From assembly GCA_964606575.1 (NCBI GenBank), contig CAZSHA010000005.1, forward strand, positions 1 to 64,000: 64,000 nt of DNA, read 5' to 3'. The position numbers and the translations under genes are program-made. Within the stretch, counting starts at the first letter, position 1. Each line of letters starts with the position of its first letter. The DNA comes from RGIG4576 sp964606575 (GTDB taxonomy: Bacteria > Bacteroidota > Bacteroidia > Bacteroidales > Muribaculaceae). The notes below the pieces were generated by a model. The model was given only the letters and a program-made list of their open reading frames with translations. It did not search any database and had not been told where the DNA came from. This document shows positions 16,801 through 25,280 of this stretch, piece by piece.

Positions 16801-17784
16801 ATCGACGGAAAGGTGGTGGTTTCAAATATTCCTAATGGTTCTAACGGTTTAAAGGTATACATGTGGGACGATGATAATTCAGCTCCAAATATAATACTAA
16901 ATGATGCTACTTATACAAGCGCTATTATTGGTGCTTCAATATCAACAAGCGGAACATTGAAGGACGGTCGTTTATGGTTCTTGGAAAATAATGGAACTAA
17001 GGCTGTCTACTATACTTTGACTGACGGAACAGTTAGCACTACCGGTACGTCAATTCAATTGTACGGCACTGATGGCACTACAGCATTTGCGTTGTCAAAC
17101 TCTGCACACGGACAAGGAGAAGTGATATATAATGAGGATGGTACATTCTGGGTGATTGGATATGGTCAATATCCTACATTGTTCAACTCTTCAGGAGTGG
17201 CTCAAGGTGCTATGAAGTCGTCAGCATTGGCTGGAAACTCTTCTGGAACAGCGATGAAGATCTTCGATTTCGGAGAAAAGAAATATGCTGCGGCAACTAC
17301 ATATTTAAGCTCAAATATACAAGGCGGATTCGTTCTTGTTGATGTGACTGACGGAGCGACTGAGGCTGCCTCTTATGCGGGTCTATATCCGGCTGAGGGT
17401 CTAGGCACTACAGGAAATGCTCAGCGCTTGTCCTCAATTTGCCAATCAACTCGTGACGAAGGTCATACTCTAGACGTTTGGGCTTGTGTTCCGCTTCAAG
17501 GTATTGTGCATTATACTTATGCCGGCCGTGTGGAGATTCCGACTGGAGTAGAAGAAGTGGGCGTTGCTGAGGCTGAAATGAAGGTTTGGGCAGAGGCAGG
17601 CGTATTGAACGTGACAGGCGTAGAAGCGGCTGAGGTGAATGTTTACTCTATCTCTGGCGCTTTGGTAGCTAACGCTAGGGCTGCTCAACAAGTAAATGTG
17701 GCTGGTTTGCCAGCCGGCATATATGTGGTGGCAGTGGTAGACGTTGCTGGCAACGTGCATACTGCTAAGATTGCATGCAGATAA
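13861..17784 (+). CDS. giant secreted amidase_3-like protein with propeller-like domains, copy 1
   Basis: This 1307-residue protein has a signal peptide. At residues 47-240 it has an N-acetylmuramoyl-L-alanine-amidase-3-like domain with GHGG (His54), Glu75, His130 in SLHSNG and Glu211 in LVESWFH, which fit the zinc ligands and catalytic glutamate. At about 255-350 there is a PEGA or carboxypeptidase-regulatory-like domain (LAINGATVNLYDS). ASPM/HYDIN-like Ig domains follow (SVDFSADATT and VEVTYAPTATGTHAA), each leading into a propeller-like module with NMCYGDGKLYVA. The last 75 residues form a sorting-like domain (VYSISGALV, LPAGIYVVAVVD). Amidases cut the stem peptide from peptidoglycan. The paralogue at 30919 keeps all four catalytic positions. 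Confidence 0.75.
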   Translation: MRKIYLLASLFVCLFVLDASAGSGTGTSTTNKTYTAQSGTANFGGKKFYINPGHGGHSSDDRPTAMPLGVAMFYESDANLTRSFYLRDFLYKNNANVRMSRESNTDNDDLPLSTIASYSSSYGGYFISLHSNGANASANYVVSFYRTTSSAPSTNAVAGSYDMAYQGSIWHDAVNLTNETYDTPRALGCHAFYGYNLGVLGSNSAVGYLVESWFHDYRPESLRMKSDAYNKFLAWQIARAAMVKPGATGTLGSVIVGDIRDLAQSCGYTSYTTRGRDAYLAINGATVNLYDSTGATQLQTMTTDDCCNGVYAFFVDAGTYYVEVKKDGYKTQKKQVTVGTNAQVKQLFSLTAGADEGISASAASVDFSADATTNVGSSVSKSFTVTGEGLTSTISVTSSDSQFSVSPASLPAAGGTVTVTYSPTAAGSHTASITLTSGDYKTVVVAEGTAKNPPLTFTEVWNYSETSAVNATDGWTADKTLLRNMCYGDGKLYVAAVSSIKVIDAKTGTYIKDLDITGVSGGWPKLCDVEYIDGKIVATNYITNPDTQGALKVYVWDNDNAVPRVFLETTDLCGFTAVGATFNIKGDLNNGTIYYAAGGVNDINKIVSYDIVDGVASTTANGVFISEDGTEEGAIALGYAPRVVPDVNGKMWITGQNYYPVVVDENGIMYAALNPEALGNDEAGNAITPFEFKGTQYAFATRYTTSSVLDERLRDGRAVLVDATDGWANAESIGEYPSAGLGTTRNALLNTAVEVAVNGDQGVDMWVLVQNQGIAHYTHGTAVNALVPKLYVSETAWSPEKILGDGTATKIIEVNGVNLTGDVSLAISGDNADMYSIDVTSIDKDNGYAEVEVTYAPTATGTHAATITVTTDGATAATIALNGTCKPNTYLEDNITEMTEVWEHSATSALAGATWMSEFTYLRSIVENNGKLYVLEASSAYKEMATPNIYILDAYTGEYKGKLDVTGMAGGTFIGSSLSKIDGKVVVSNIPNGSNGLKVYMWDDDNSAPNIILNDATYTSAIIGASISTSGTLKDGRLWFLENNGTKAVYYTLTDGTVSTTGTSIQLYGTDGTTAFALSNSAHGQGEVIYNEDGTFWVIGYGQYPTLFNSSGVAQGAMKSSALAGNSSGTAMKIFDFGEKKYAAATTYLSSNIQGGFVLVDVTDGATEAASYAGLYPAEGLGTTGNAQRLSSICQSTRDEGHTLDVWACVPLQGIVHYTYAGRVEIPTGVEEVGVAEAEMKVWAEAGVLNVTGVEAAEVNVYSISGALVANARAAQQVNVAGLPAGIYVVAVVDVAGNVHTAKIACR

Positions 17785-17830
17785 TTCCATTTATTTCTTT
17801 CATACTATTGTAAACAAAACTCTGATTACT

Positions 17831-17868
17831 GAGGGTCGTTGCTCTGTGAAGAGCAGCGGCTCTTTTTT
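17831..17868 (+). terminator. terminator of the first propeller-amidase operon
   Basis: A stem of about 13 pairs around GTGA (GGGTCGTTGCTCT with AGAGCAGCGGCTC, some G-U) followed by a run of six T. A related hairpin with the same CTCT-GTGA centre follows the paralogous operon at 35003. Confidence 0.85.
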
Positions 17869-17874
17869 ATAAAT

Positions 17875-18203
17875 GGCACTCTCCAAGTGCGATACTAGTA
17901 TGATTTTCTTTTTCCGCACGTGGCGGTCGCTTCCCGGCGACCTTACGAGCGGTTAGTATGCAATTCAATGCCGTTCGGCATTGGTTGCCTCCCCTTGAGA
18001 AGTACGCACGTGTGTAACTATTCAGACACAGCGGATAAATCTAGTTGGCGAAGGTGTGAATTCACAGCTAGCTTGTGTTTCCAGTGGGGGCAGAAGTAAT
18101 GCCGATAGGCATTGCACGGTGTACTAACCGCGCGTAAGTGAGCCGATAGGCGAAACGCCACGTGCGGTAAAGAGAAACACAGCCGTAGCACTTGAAAAGT
18201 GCC
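17875..18203. repeat. 329-base fold-back element with nested inverted repeats
   Basis: No gene lies in this interval. The two ends are inverted copies: GGCACT-CTCC-AAGTGC at 17875-17890 against GCACTT-GAAA-AGTGCC at 18188-18203. Inside, CCGCACGTGGCG at 17914-17925 pairs perfectly with CGCCACGTGCGG at 18156-18167, and GCGGTTAGTA at 17949-17958 with TACTAACCGC at 18122-18131. Each arm carries an AATGCC-GGCATT hairpin (17967-17982 and 18098-18113). A perfect palindrome TGTGAATTCACA lies near the centre at 18055-18066. It could be a MITE-like fold-back element or a large structured RNA. No open frame or TAnnTTTG box is inside. Confidence 0.7.
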
Positions 18204-18402
18204 ACTACGCTAAGACTAATGAGAGTGGAATGGTGCTGTGGATGACCGTGTCATGAGAGAGGGTGTAGAAGTAATGCCGTTTCGTAAGTTAAAAAATGAA
18301 AAAATCGAGGATAGCTGCAACGAATTGGGGTACTAATACGTCTAATGTATAAAAGAAAGCTAAAACCAATTTAATCACGAGAAATTAAAAACAAGAACAG
18401 AT
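18204..18402. other. leader region between fold-back element and DUF2807 gene
   Basis: No gene and no clear Bacteroidetes promoter box is seen. AGAAGTAATGCCG, present in the fold-back element at 18092-18104, is repeated near 18268-18280, so the element may extend or have a partial copy here. Confidence 0.4.
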
Positions 18403-19422
18403 ATGAAAAAGTTATTATTAGGACTATTTTTTGCATTATGCGCGGCGCCGTCTTTCAGTTCGTGTGCCGTGAGTTGCGGCAATGCTAATGCGGGCAATAA
18501 GATGCCGCTAGTGAAGTATGCAGGACCGCCTGCGGCAAGATTCTCAACCATCTTGAACAATACGGCAGTCGATGTAGTGTTCACGCAAGAGAGTGATTAT
18601 AAGGTAGAGCTGATGTGTCCCGAAGGATATGACAAATATATTAATGTGAAGATAGCCGGCGACGTGCTGACTGTGGATTATACCGATGCTTATCGCAACG
18701 ACAAAGGCTTGTTCGGGAACAAAGAGATGAATCGTGCCATGTCTTACAGCAAGGTTTATATATCAAACGCCTCATTAAGCAAAATACAGGTGAACGGCTC
18801 TAGCGAATTCACGGTTAACGGCGATTTGCGTGTCGAAATGCTGAACTTGCAGCTTAACGGCTCTGGCGACATCAAGTTGAATGGGGTGCAGTGCAGGACC
18901 TCGCTGCTTGCGTCGCTTAACGGCTCCGGCGATATTGAGCTGCGCAGGGAGTTGAAGGCTCCCGATGCCGAGTTGCAACTCAACGGAAGCGGTGATGTGG
19001 ATGTGGCAGCGGTGACTGCCGAGAAATTCAGTTGCGCGCTCAACGGAAGTGGCGATATGGAAGTTCGAGAGGTGGCGGCTGTGGCTGTAAGTGCCACGCT
19101 CAACGGAAGTGGCGATATGGATGCGGGCAATATCTATGCCGAAGTGGTAAAAGGCACGCTCAATGGCAGCGGCGACATGGAGTTGCAAGGGAAGTGTAAC
19201 AGTGCGGTGCTTAGGCTGACTCGCTCGGGCGAAATATCGGCAAAGAGGCTCGAGGCTGAAGAAGTGGATGCCGAAGTGGTTGGCTCGGGCGATTTGGAGT
19301 GCTATCCTGTCTATAAATTGAAAGCCCGCGTGAAAGGCTCAGGCGAAATACGCTATAGGGGTAATCCTGAGTTGGTGGTCGATGCGAAACGCGGCTCGGT
19401 GTCGCGCCTCATAGATGACTAG
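18403..19422 (+). CDS. DUF2807-type beta-helix protein with LNGSGD repeats
   Basis: This 339-residue exported protein has a signal sequence with a cysteine at position 21 (SFSSC), so it may be a lipoprotein. It has the putative auto-transporter adhesin head (GIN/DUF2807) domain. From about residue 128 a parallel beta-helix is built from units of about 20 residues, six with LNGSGD and several degenerate ones such as VGSGDLE and KGSGEIRY. These proteins sit at the surface or in the periplasm; the role is not known. DNA units with CTCAACGGAAG and GGCGATATGGA are nearly identical, so recombination can change unit number. It is transcribed alone, downstream of the fold-back element. Confidence 0.85.
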   Translation: MKKLLLGLFFALCAAPSFSSCAVSCGNANAGNKMPLVKYAGPPAARFSTILNNTAVDVVFTQESDYKVELMCPEGYDKYINVKIAGDVLTVDYTDAYRNDKGLFGNKEMNRAMSYSKVYISNASLSKIQVNGSSEFTVNGDLRVEMLNLQLNGSGDIKLNGVQCRTSLLASLNGSGDIELRRELKAPDAELQLNGSGDVDVAAVTAEKFSCALNGSGDMEVREVAAVAVSATLNGSGDMDAGNIYAEVVKGTLNGSGDMELQGKCNSAVLRLTRSGEISAKRLEAEEVDAEVVGSGDLECYPVYKLKARVKGSGEIRYRGNPELVVDAKRGSVSRLIDD

Positions 19423-19944
19423 ACGTGCGCCAAACTTTCGATTATTTATAAATTTCACTAAATAACTGCGTTTTTTTAACTTTTTACGCCTTTAATCTTA
19501 CAATCTGTAAGTGTATAAAAGTTAAATTATTTAACATAGACGGTTTTTGTAATCATAGCCAAAATTTCTTTTATAACTCTCGATTACAGCTTAATAGCCC
19601 TATTTTTATAGTATGTGGAAAGTGTTCAAGAATCTAAAAATCGTTAAATGTGTGTAAAAATAAAAAGATGTTAATTGCTATTTAACCTAAATACTATACC
19701 TTTGTAGCTATGTTAAATCCCAAAAAAGTGTCCTTTTTGACCATAAATAGGGGTGAAACATGCCGATAGAATGAAAAGTGAAAGTCGTCTAGCTATTTTA
19801 TCTGGCTCTTGCGAGTCGCTTTTTGTTGTATGGTAGCAGAAATCCGCATTTCATCAGCAGGAACGCTTTAATGAGGCGGAATTTATGAAATTAGAGAGAA
19901 TAAAGAGAGTTAAAATAATGTATGTATAATTTTTATGTAAAACT
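19423..19944 (+). other. 522-base intergenic region and SusC leader
   Basis: No gene is seen. The region is AT-rich and holds the SusC promoter at 19675-19704. The leader of about 235 bases has a weak hairpin at 19803-19818 (TGGCTC-TTGC-GAGTCG) followed by five T, which could act as an attenuator. Confidence 0.5.
19675..19704 (+). promoter_or_regulatory. promoter of the SusC/SusD operon
   Basis: TTG at 19675-19677, 19 bases, then TACCTTTG at 19697-19704, a strong Bacteroidetes match. The start site would be near 19711, giving a long leader. Confidence 0.75.
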
Positions 19945-22926
19945 ATGAGAAAGCTGTTATTCCTATTAATTACAGTTTGTACCATCACTTTGGCGGCTAA
20001 TGCCCGCACAGTGACTGGTAAGGTAGTTGACGCTAGCAACGATGAGCCATTGGTCGGGGCAACAGTATTGCCTATCGGCGGTGGTCAAGGTGTGGCTACA
20101 GGCGTTGACGGAAGTTTTGCTCTTAACATCACTGATGCGGTTAAGAGTATAAAGGTGTCTTACGTTGGTATGAAAACTAAGACAGTACAAGTAGGCAACT
20201 ACATGCTAATTAAGCTAGAACAATCTGGCGAAATGCTAGGTGAGGTTGAAGTTGTCATGGCGTATGGTTCTCAAAAGCGTGAGGCTCAAACAGGTGCTAT
20301 TTCAACTGTGAACGCGAAAGAGATTGCCGATGTCCCTGCATCTTCTATCGACAAGATGCTTTCTGGTAAATTGGCGGGTGTGATGATTACATCAAGTTCC
20401 GGTCAACCGGGTTCATCAACCAGTATCCGTATCCGTGGTACGTCTTCAATCAATGCATCAAATGCGCCATTGTACGTAGTAGACGGTATGCCTATATCTA
20501 GCGGTGACGAGGCTGACCTAGTAAACACTAACAATGCTATCGCAGCTATCAACCCTAACGACATCGAGAGCGTTACAGTGTTGAAAGATGCCGCTGCTGC
20601 CAGCGTTTACGGTTCTCGTGCTGCCAATGGTGTGATCTTGATTACTACAAAGAGCGGAAGAAGCGGTAAGAATACATTTAATGTGCGCGCGCGTTTCGGT
20701 ATCTCGTCTTTGGCTAACGATAACGATTGCGGCATCATGACAGCTCAAGAGCTTCTTCAATATCAACGTGATGCTGTGATTAACGCAGGCAAGAATCCTG
20801 ATGATCCTACAGTGGGCGCTTCATATTATCGTCCTTACGAGCTTTTGAGCCGTCCGTTGACCAACTGGATGGATCACTTCACTCGTAAAGGCAAGATGCA
20901 AGAGTACGAAATCAGCGCGTCGGGCGGTAACGCTAAGACTAGCTACTATAGCTCTTTGAACTATCACAACAACGAAGGTATCTACTATGGTGTCGGTTAT
21001 AAGAAAATCGGCGCTCGTTTCAACGTAGACCACGAGTTGAACAAGTATTTGAAGACCGGTGTGCGTGCTAACCTAGGCTACACTTACGCTGAGGACGTTC
21101 CTATGCAATCGCTTTACTACAGCAACCCGGCATTCGCTGGTATGACTATGCTTCCTTGGACTGAGGCTTACGACGAGCAAGGAAATCACAACACCAATAT
21201 TCCGGAAAACTCAAACACTAACCCTCGCGCTACTGCCGAGTATGATGACCAATGGGAAAAGACTTATAACGTTCAAGGTAGCATGTACCTAGAATGGAGG
21301 CCGCTTCCTCAACTTACTTTCAGGACCAACAACGGTGTCGAAATGAAGTTTAAGGAAGGTCGTCGTTACTGGTCACAAGAGGCTTCTAACTATTCAACCG
21401 GTTATCCTGTGCTTCAGACAACTAACACTACTTACCGCACACTAACTACATCTAACACCGCTAGATGGCAAGATGTGTATAACGATGTGCACAACGTGAG
21501 TTTATTGGTGGGTCAAGAAGCTACACATGACTATTCATACTACTACTACGGATATTCTGACGGTCTAAACCCTGAAATCCCATTCCACTCATCTGGTTCT
21601 AACTATGAAGTTGGATATAGCAATGGTACAGTAGGTCTTATGTCATTCCTAGGAATCTTAGACTATAACTATGATTCTCGCTACTACTTGCAATTGTCGG
21701 GTCGTTACGACGGTAGCTCTAAGTTCGGTAAAGAAAACCAGTGGGGTTTCTTCTACGCTATAGGTGCTTCTTGGAACCTTCACAACGAAGCGTTCATGGA
21801 ATCTTACAGAGATGTGTTGAACCGCTTGAAGGTGCGTGCTAGCTACGGTATCAACGGTAACGACGGTATCGGTAACTATCGCCAATACGGTGTTTATGCA
21901 TCTTCTTACTATAACGGTGTTCAGGGCTTGATTCCTTCAACTCCAGCTAACCCAGAACTTTCTTGGGAAAAGAACAAGTCGCTTAACGTGGGTGTTGACT
22001 TCGGTTTGTTTAACCGCGTGAACGGTAGTATCGACTTCTATACACGTAAGACTACCGACATGTTGTTGAGCAAGACTCAATCTTCAACATCAGGTTTCAA
22101 CACAGTGCTTTCTAACATCGGTTCAATGCGTAACACAGGTGTTGAATTCCAAGTGGATGTTACAGCTTATGAGAACAAGGACTTCAGATGGGACGTAGGT
22201 CTTAACCTATCACACAACAAGACAGAAATCCTTGAACTAGCCGGCGAAGAATTCTTGTCATATAGCAATGACAGCCGTCTACGCCACGTAGTGGGTAAAA
22301 GCATGTACACTTTCTATTTGAGGGATTACTATGGAGTGAATCCGGTTAACGGTGAAGCTCTTTGGGTAACTGAAGACGGATCTTTGTCAAACAACATCAG
22401 CGATGCTCGCTATCACTATTGCGGTAGCCCAGAGCCTAAGTTGACAGGAGGTATCAATACCACTGTTACATGGAAGAACTTCAGCTTGAGCGCTGTAGGT
22501 GAATTCAAGGTTGGTAACAAAGTGTATATCGGTGCTGAATATTCTTACTTGAACAGTGACGGTGCTCAAATGAGCATGAACCAAATGAAGTCGGCTCTTA
22601 ACTACTGGAAGCAACCGGGTGACACCGGCGTGAATCCAAAACCGATAGCCGGTAATACAACAAGCTCTAATTCAATGAATTCTGACCGTTGGTTGGAGGA
22701 TGGTGACTACTTCCGTATCAAGGACGTTACTTTGTCTTACTCATTGCCTAAGAGCATCATTGAGAAGGCTGGTATGAGCAACGTGAGAGTATACGGTAGC
22801 GCTCAAAACCTATACACATTCCACGATGTTAACTTCTGGGATCCGGAACGTGGTGTTGACGGCTTGGGTTATGGTATCTATCCTATCACTAAGACATTTG
22901 TGCTTGGTCTTGATGTTACATTCTAA
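19945..22926 (+). CDS. SusC/RagA-family TonB-linked outer-membrane transporter
   Basis: This 993-residue protein has a signal peptide. A carboxypeptidase-D-regulatory-like domain follows at about residues 21-92 (VTGKVVDASNDEPLVGATV). The plug starts near residue 100 (MAYGSQKREAQTGAIS) and contains IRIRGTSSINASNAPLYVVDG and TVLKDAAAASVYGSRAANGV. The rest is a 22-strand-type barrel ending in an aromatic residue (LGLDVTF). SusC proteins import glycans or peptides bound by SusD, using TonB energy. The SusD partner follows after 30 bases. No sigma/anti-sigma pair or hybrid two-component regulator adjoins the operon, so its regulator is elsewhere or the leader controls it. Confidence 0.96.
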   Translation: MRKLLFLLITVCTITLAANARTVTGKVVDASNDEPLVGATVLPIGGGQGVATGVDGSFALNITDAVKSIKVSYVGMKTKTVQVGNYMLIKLEQSGEMLGEVEVVMAYGSQKREAQTGAISTVNAKEIADVPASSIDKMLSGKLAGVMITSSSGQPGSSTSIRIRGTSSINASNAPLYVVDGMPISSGDEADLVNTNNAIAAINPNDIESVTVLKDAAAASVYGSRAANGVILITTKSGRSGKNTFNVRARFGISSLANDNDCGIMTAQELLQYQRDAVINAGKNPDDPTVGASYYRPYELLSRPLTNWMDHFTRKGKMQEYEISASGGNAKTSYYSSLNYHNNEGIYYGVGYKKIGARFNVDHELNKYLKTGVRANLGYTYAEDVPMQSLYYSNPAFAGMTMLPWTEAYDEQGNHNTNIPENSNTNPRATAEYDDQWEKTYNVQGSMYLEWRPLPQLTFRTNNGVEMKFKEGRRYWSQEASNYSTGYPVLQTTNTTYRTLTTSNTARWQDVYNDVHNVSLLVGQEATHDYSYYYYGYSDGLNPEIPFHSSGSNYEVGYSNGTVGLMSFLGILDYNYDSRYYLQLSGRYDGSSKFGKENQWGFFYAIGASWNLHNEAFMESYRDVLNRLKVRASYGINGNDGIGNYRQYGVYASSYYNGVQGLIPSTPANPELSWEKNKSLNVGVDFGLFNRVNGSIDFYTRKTTDMLLSKTQSSTSGFNTVLSNIGSMRNTGVEFQVDVTAYENKDFRWDVGLNLSHNKTEILELAGEEFLSYSNDSRLRHVVGKSMYTFYLRDYYGVNPVNGEALWVTEDGSLSNNISDARYHYCGSPEPKLTGGINTTVTWKNFSLSAVGEFKVGNKVYIGAEYSYLNSDGAQMSMNQMKSALNYWKQPGDTGVNPKPIAGNTTSSNSMNSDRWLEDGDYFRIKDVTLSYSLPKSIIEKAGMSNVRVYGSAQNLYTFHDVNFWDPERGVDGLGYGIYPITKTFVLGLDVTF

Positions 22927-22956
22927 TTTTATTAATTGTAAAACAGAACATAATTT

Positions 22957-24387
22957 ATGAAAAAGATAATATTAGGCTTTGCCGTTCTTTCAGCAATGGT
23001 TTTCGCTTCTTGCGAGGGCTTTTTGGAAAAAGAACCGGAATTATCTCAAAGCAACGAGTTGACACTATCGACTTACGATGGTCTTAACAGTGCGACTGCT
23101 GGTCTTTACACTATGTTCCAAAGCGCGTCTTGGTATGATGGAGAATATATCCTAAGTTCTGAAATGCGTTGCGGTAACGCTAAAAAGCCGCTTCAAGAGC
23201 CAGGCTCAGGTCGTTACACAGGATATACCAGCTGGAACTACAATGAAAGTTCAACATCTCCAGTGTGGAGTTATGCTTACTATACTATTTCATGGGCTAA
23301 CAACGTGATCAACAACGTGGACGCTCTTGACCTGGCTTCTGAGCGCGGCGTTACTGAGCAAGATGTTAAGAACTTGAAGGCTGAGGCTCTTTTCGTTCGC
23401 GCATGGTGCTACCACAACTTGGTTACTACCTACGGTCAGCCTTACACTTATCAACCAGAAAGCCTAGGCGTGCCGGTAGTGCTAGTTACTGAAAACGGAC
23501 AACCTGCTCGTAATACTGTAGCTGAGGTTTATGCTCAAATCGTTCAAGACTTGACTGATGCAGAAACCCTTATGGCTGACGATTATCAACGTCAAGGCGT
23601 TAATGACCCGGTTGCGGCTGCCAGCAAGCCTGCTATTCAAGCATTCGCTTCTCGCGTGTACCTATACATGGGCGAATGGCAGAAGGCTGCCGACTATGCT
23701 ACTAAGGTTATCAGCAGCGGAAAGTACAGACTAGCCGATGCTGACGCTTATAAGGCAATGTTCAGCGCGTCAGTTGCTCCTGAAGGCGGAGAATTCATTT
23801 TCGAAGTGTTCGGTGACAAGTTGAACGATTATTGGGACGGCTCAGGATGGACTCACCTTCCTTATATTACAAACTTTGGTGATAACGGTTCGGCTGACGT
23901 GTGCGCTACAATGGATCTTATCAACCTATATCAATCCGGTGACGTGCGTCTGGAAATGTATCAAGAGCATAACGGCGAGTACTACTGCGGTAAGTATACC
24001 GGTAAGGAAGGACCGCAACCACGCACAACCAACGTGCCTTTGATTCGTATTTCTGAAATGTACTTGAATCGAGCTGAAGCTATCATCAACGGTGCTAAGG
24101 TGGCTGGTGTGACTGCTGTAACTGACTTGTTGGCTATCGCTAATAAGCGCGGCTGCGCGGCTGCTGATGCTACTCCGCAAGGCGTATTCGACGAACGTCG
24201 TCGTGAGCTTGCTTTCGAGGGTCATATCCACTATGACTATGCTCGTTGCAAGAAGTCTTTGACTCGTACCGACTTCGATGACCTTGTAAACAAGGATGTA
24301 ACATTCCCAAGTTACATGTGGGCACTGCCAATTCCAAAGCGTGAGCTTGAAGCAAATGCTAATATGGAACAAAACGAGGGTTATTAA
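22957..24387 (+). CDS. SusD/RagB-family surface lipoprotein
   Basis: This 476-residue lipoprotein has its lipid cysteine at position 19 (VFASCEGFLEKEPE), and the FLEKEP start typical of SusD. TPR-like helices carry ALFVRAWCYHNLVTTYGQPY and VYLYMGEWQKAADYATKVI. The C-terminus has the usual RRRELAFEGHIHYDYAR segment. SusD caps the SusC barrel and binds the substrate outside the cell. Its ligand cannot be predicted from the sequence alone. It lies in one operon with SusC and two further lipoproteins. Confidence 0.95.
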   Translation: MKKIILGFAVLSAMVFASCEGFLEKEPELSQSNELTLSTYDGLNSATAGLYTMFQSASWYDGEYILSSEMRCGNAKKPLQEPGSGRYTGYTSWNYNESSTSPVWSYAYYTISWANNVINNVDALDLASERGVTEQDVKNLKAEALFVRAWCYHNLVTTYGQPYTYQPESLGVPVVLVTENGQPARNTVAEVYAQIVQDLTDAETLMADDYQRQGVNDPVAAASKPAIQAFASRVYLYMGEWQKAADYATKVISSGKYRLADADAYKAMFSASVAPEGGEFIFEVFGDKLNDYWDGSGWTHLPYITNFGDNGSADVCATMDLINLYQSGDVRLEMYQEHNGEYYCGKYTGKEGPQPRTTNVPLIRISEMYLNRAEAIINGAKVAGVTAVTDLLAIANKRGCAAADATPQGVFDERRRELAFEGHIHYDYARCKKSLTRTDFDDLVNKDVTFPSYMWALPIPKRELEANANMEQNEGY

Positions 24388-24410
24388 TCATTTAAAGGCA
24401 AATTACGAAA

Positions 24411-25259
24411 ATGAAAAAGTTTAAATTTATATATGGAGTTGCTGCTGCTAGCATGATGTTCTTCGCATCTTGTAGCAATGATACTCCGGTATTTGATGAT
24501 GCCGACGCTTTTGTAGCCTTTACTAAGACTACGATGAGTGTTGATGAGTTTGGACAAACTCTTGACGTACCGGTGCTTTTGACTTCGCTAAGCGGAATGA
24601 GCGGAACTGTGGCTTTCGAGGCTGATTCTACTTCAACAGCGATAGAAGGCGTACACTACACTTTCGCTGGTGAAAAGACTTTGTCTTTCTCAGGTCTTGA
24701 AGGCTCAACCCAATACATCAAGTTGAACATTCTTGACAACGACGTGTTCGGTGGTGACGTGAAATTGGTATTGAACCTAACTACTGTATCTGGTGCTAAT
24801 ATGGGCGCAGTGAACCAATGTATTGTTACTATCAAGGATAACGAGCACCCATTGAAGCCTATCCTAGGTGCTTATTCTGCTTATGCTGACACTGGTCGTG
24901 GCGAATATGATTATGAGGTGACTTTGGAAGCTGATGAGGCTGACATCCAAAAGGTTTGGATTTGCGACCTAGAACCTTATTTCGCTGCATATGGTTATAT
25001 AGCTGCCAAAGGTTATAACAAGTTCTATGGTGTTGTTAGCGAAGATATGACACAAATCCGCGTTCCAGCTAAACAAAAGTTGGGATATAATGATGTTGAA
25101 CTTGTATTGCTGGATCCAGAAACCGGTGATATTCCTGAGGGTGATATTTATATCTCTATTCAAGAAGGTGGCAATAAGCTAGAGTTTGAAACACCTTGGG
25201 GTGTAAATGATGATGGCTGGTGGAACTACTCATTCACTACTATTTTGACTAAGAAATAA
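24411..25259 (+). CDS. SusE-position surface lipoprotein with Calx-beta-like domain
   Basis: This 282-residue lipoprotein has its lipid cysteine at 21 (FFASCSND). The first domain, about residues 30-145, looks like a Calx-beta or DUF4843-type sandwich (VEGVHYTFAG-like segment and KLNILDNDVFGGDVKLVLNL). The second half, from about 150, is a separate beta domain with aromatic ends (GWWNYSFTTILTKK). Lipoproteins in this place of SusC/D operons usually bind the substrate or hold it near the transporter. It starts 23 bases after susD-like and is followed by a further lipoprotein after 21 bases. Confidence 0.75.
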   Translation: MKKFKFIYGVAAASMMFFASCSNDTPVFDDADAFVAFTKTTMSVDEFGQTLDVPVLLTSLSGMSGTVAFEADSTSTAIEGVHYTFAGEKTLSFSGLEGSTQYIKLNILDNDVFGGDVKLVLNLTTVSGANMGAVNQCIVTIKDNEHPLKPILGAYSAYADTGRGEYDYEVTLEADEADIQKVWICDLEPYFAAYGYIAAKGYNKFYGVVSEDMTQIRVPAKQKLGYNDVELVLLDPETGDIPEGDIYISIQEGGNKLEFETPWGVNDDGWWNYSFTTILTKK

Positions 25260-25280
25260 TATTAATAAATTGATCATATT

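Noticed and set aside
17875..18203. Fold-back element as a group II intron or insertion sequence
   Set aside because: There is no reverse transcriptase or transposase frame, and intron domain V was not seen.
18756..19188. Two antisense open frames across the DUF2807 gene
   Set aside because: They mirror the repeat units in other frames, have no promoter and show low-complexity sequence.
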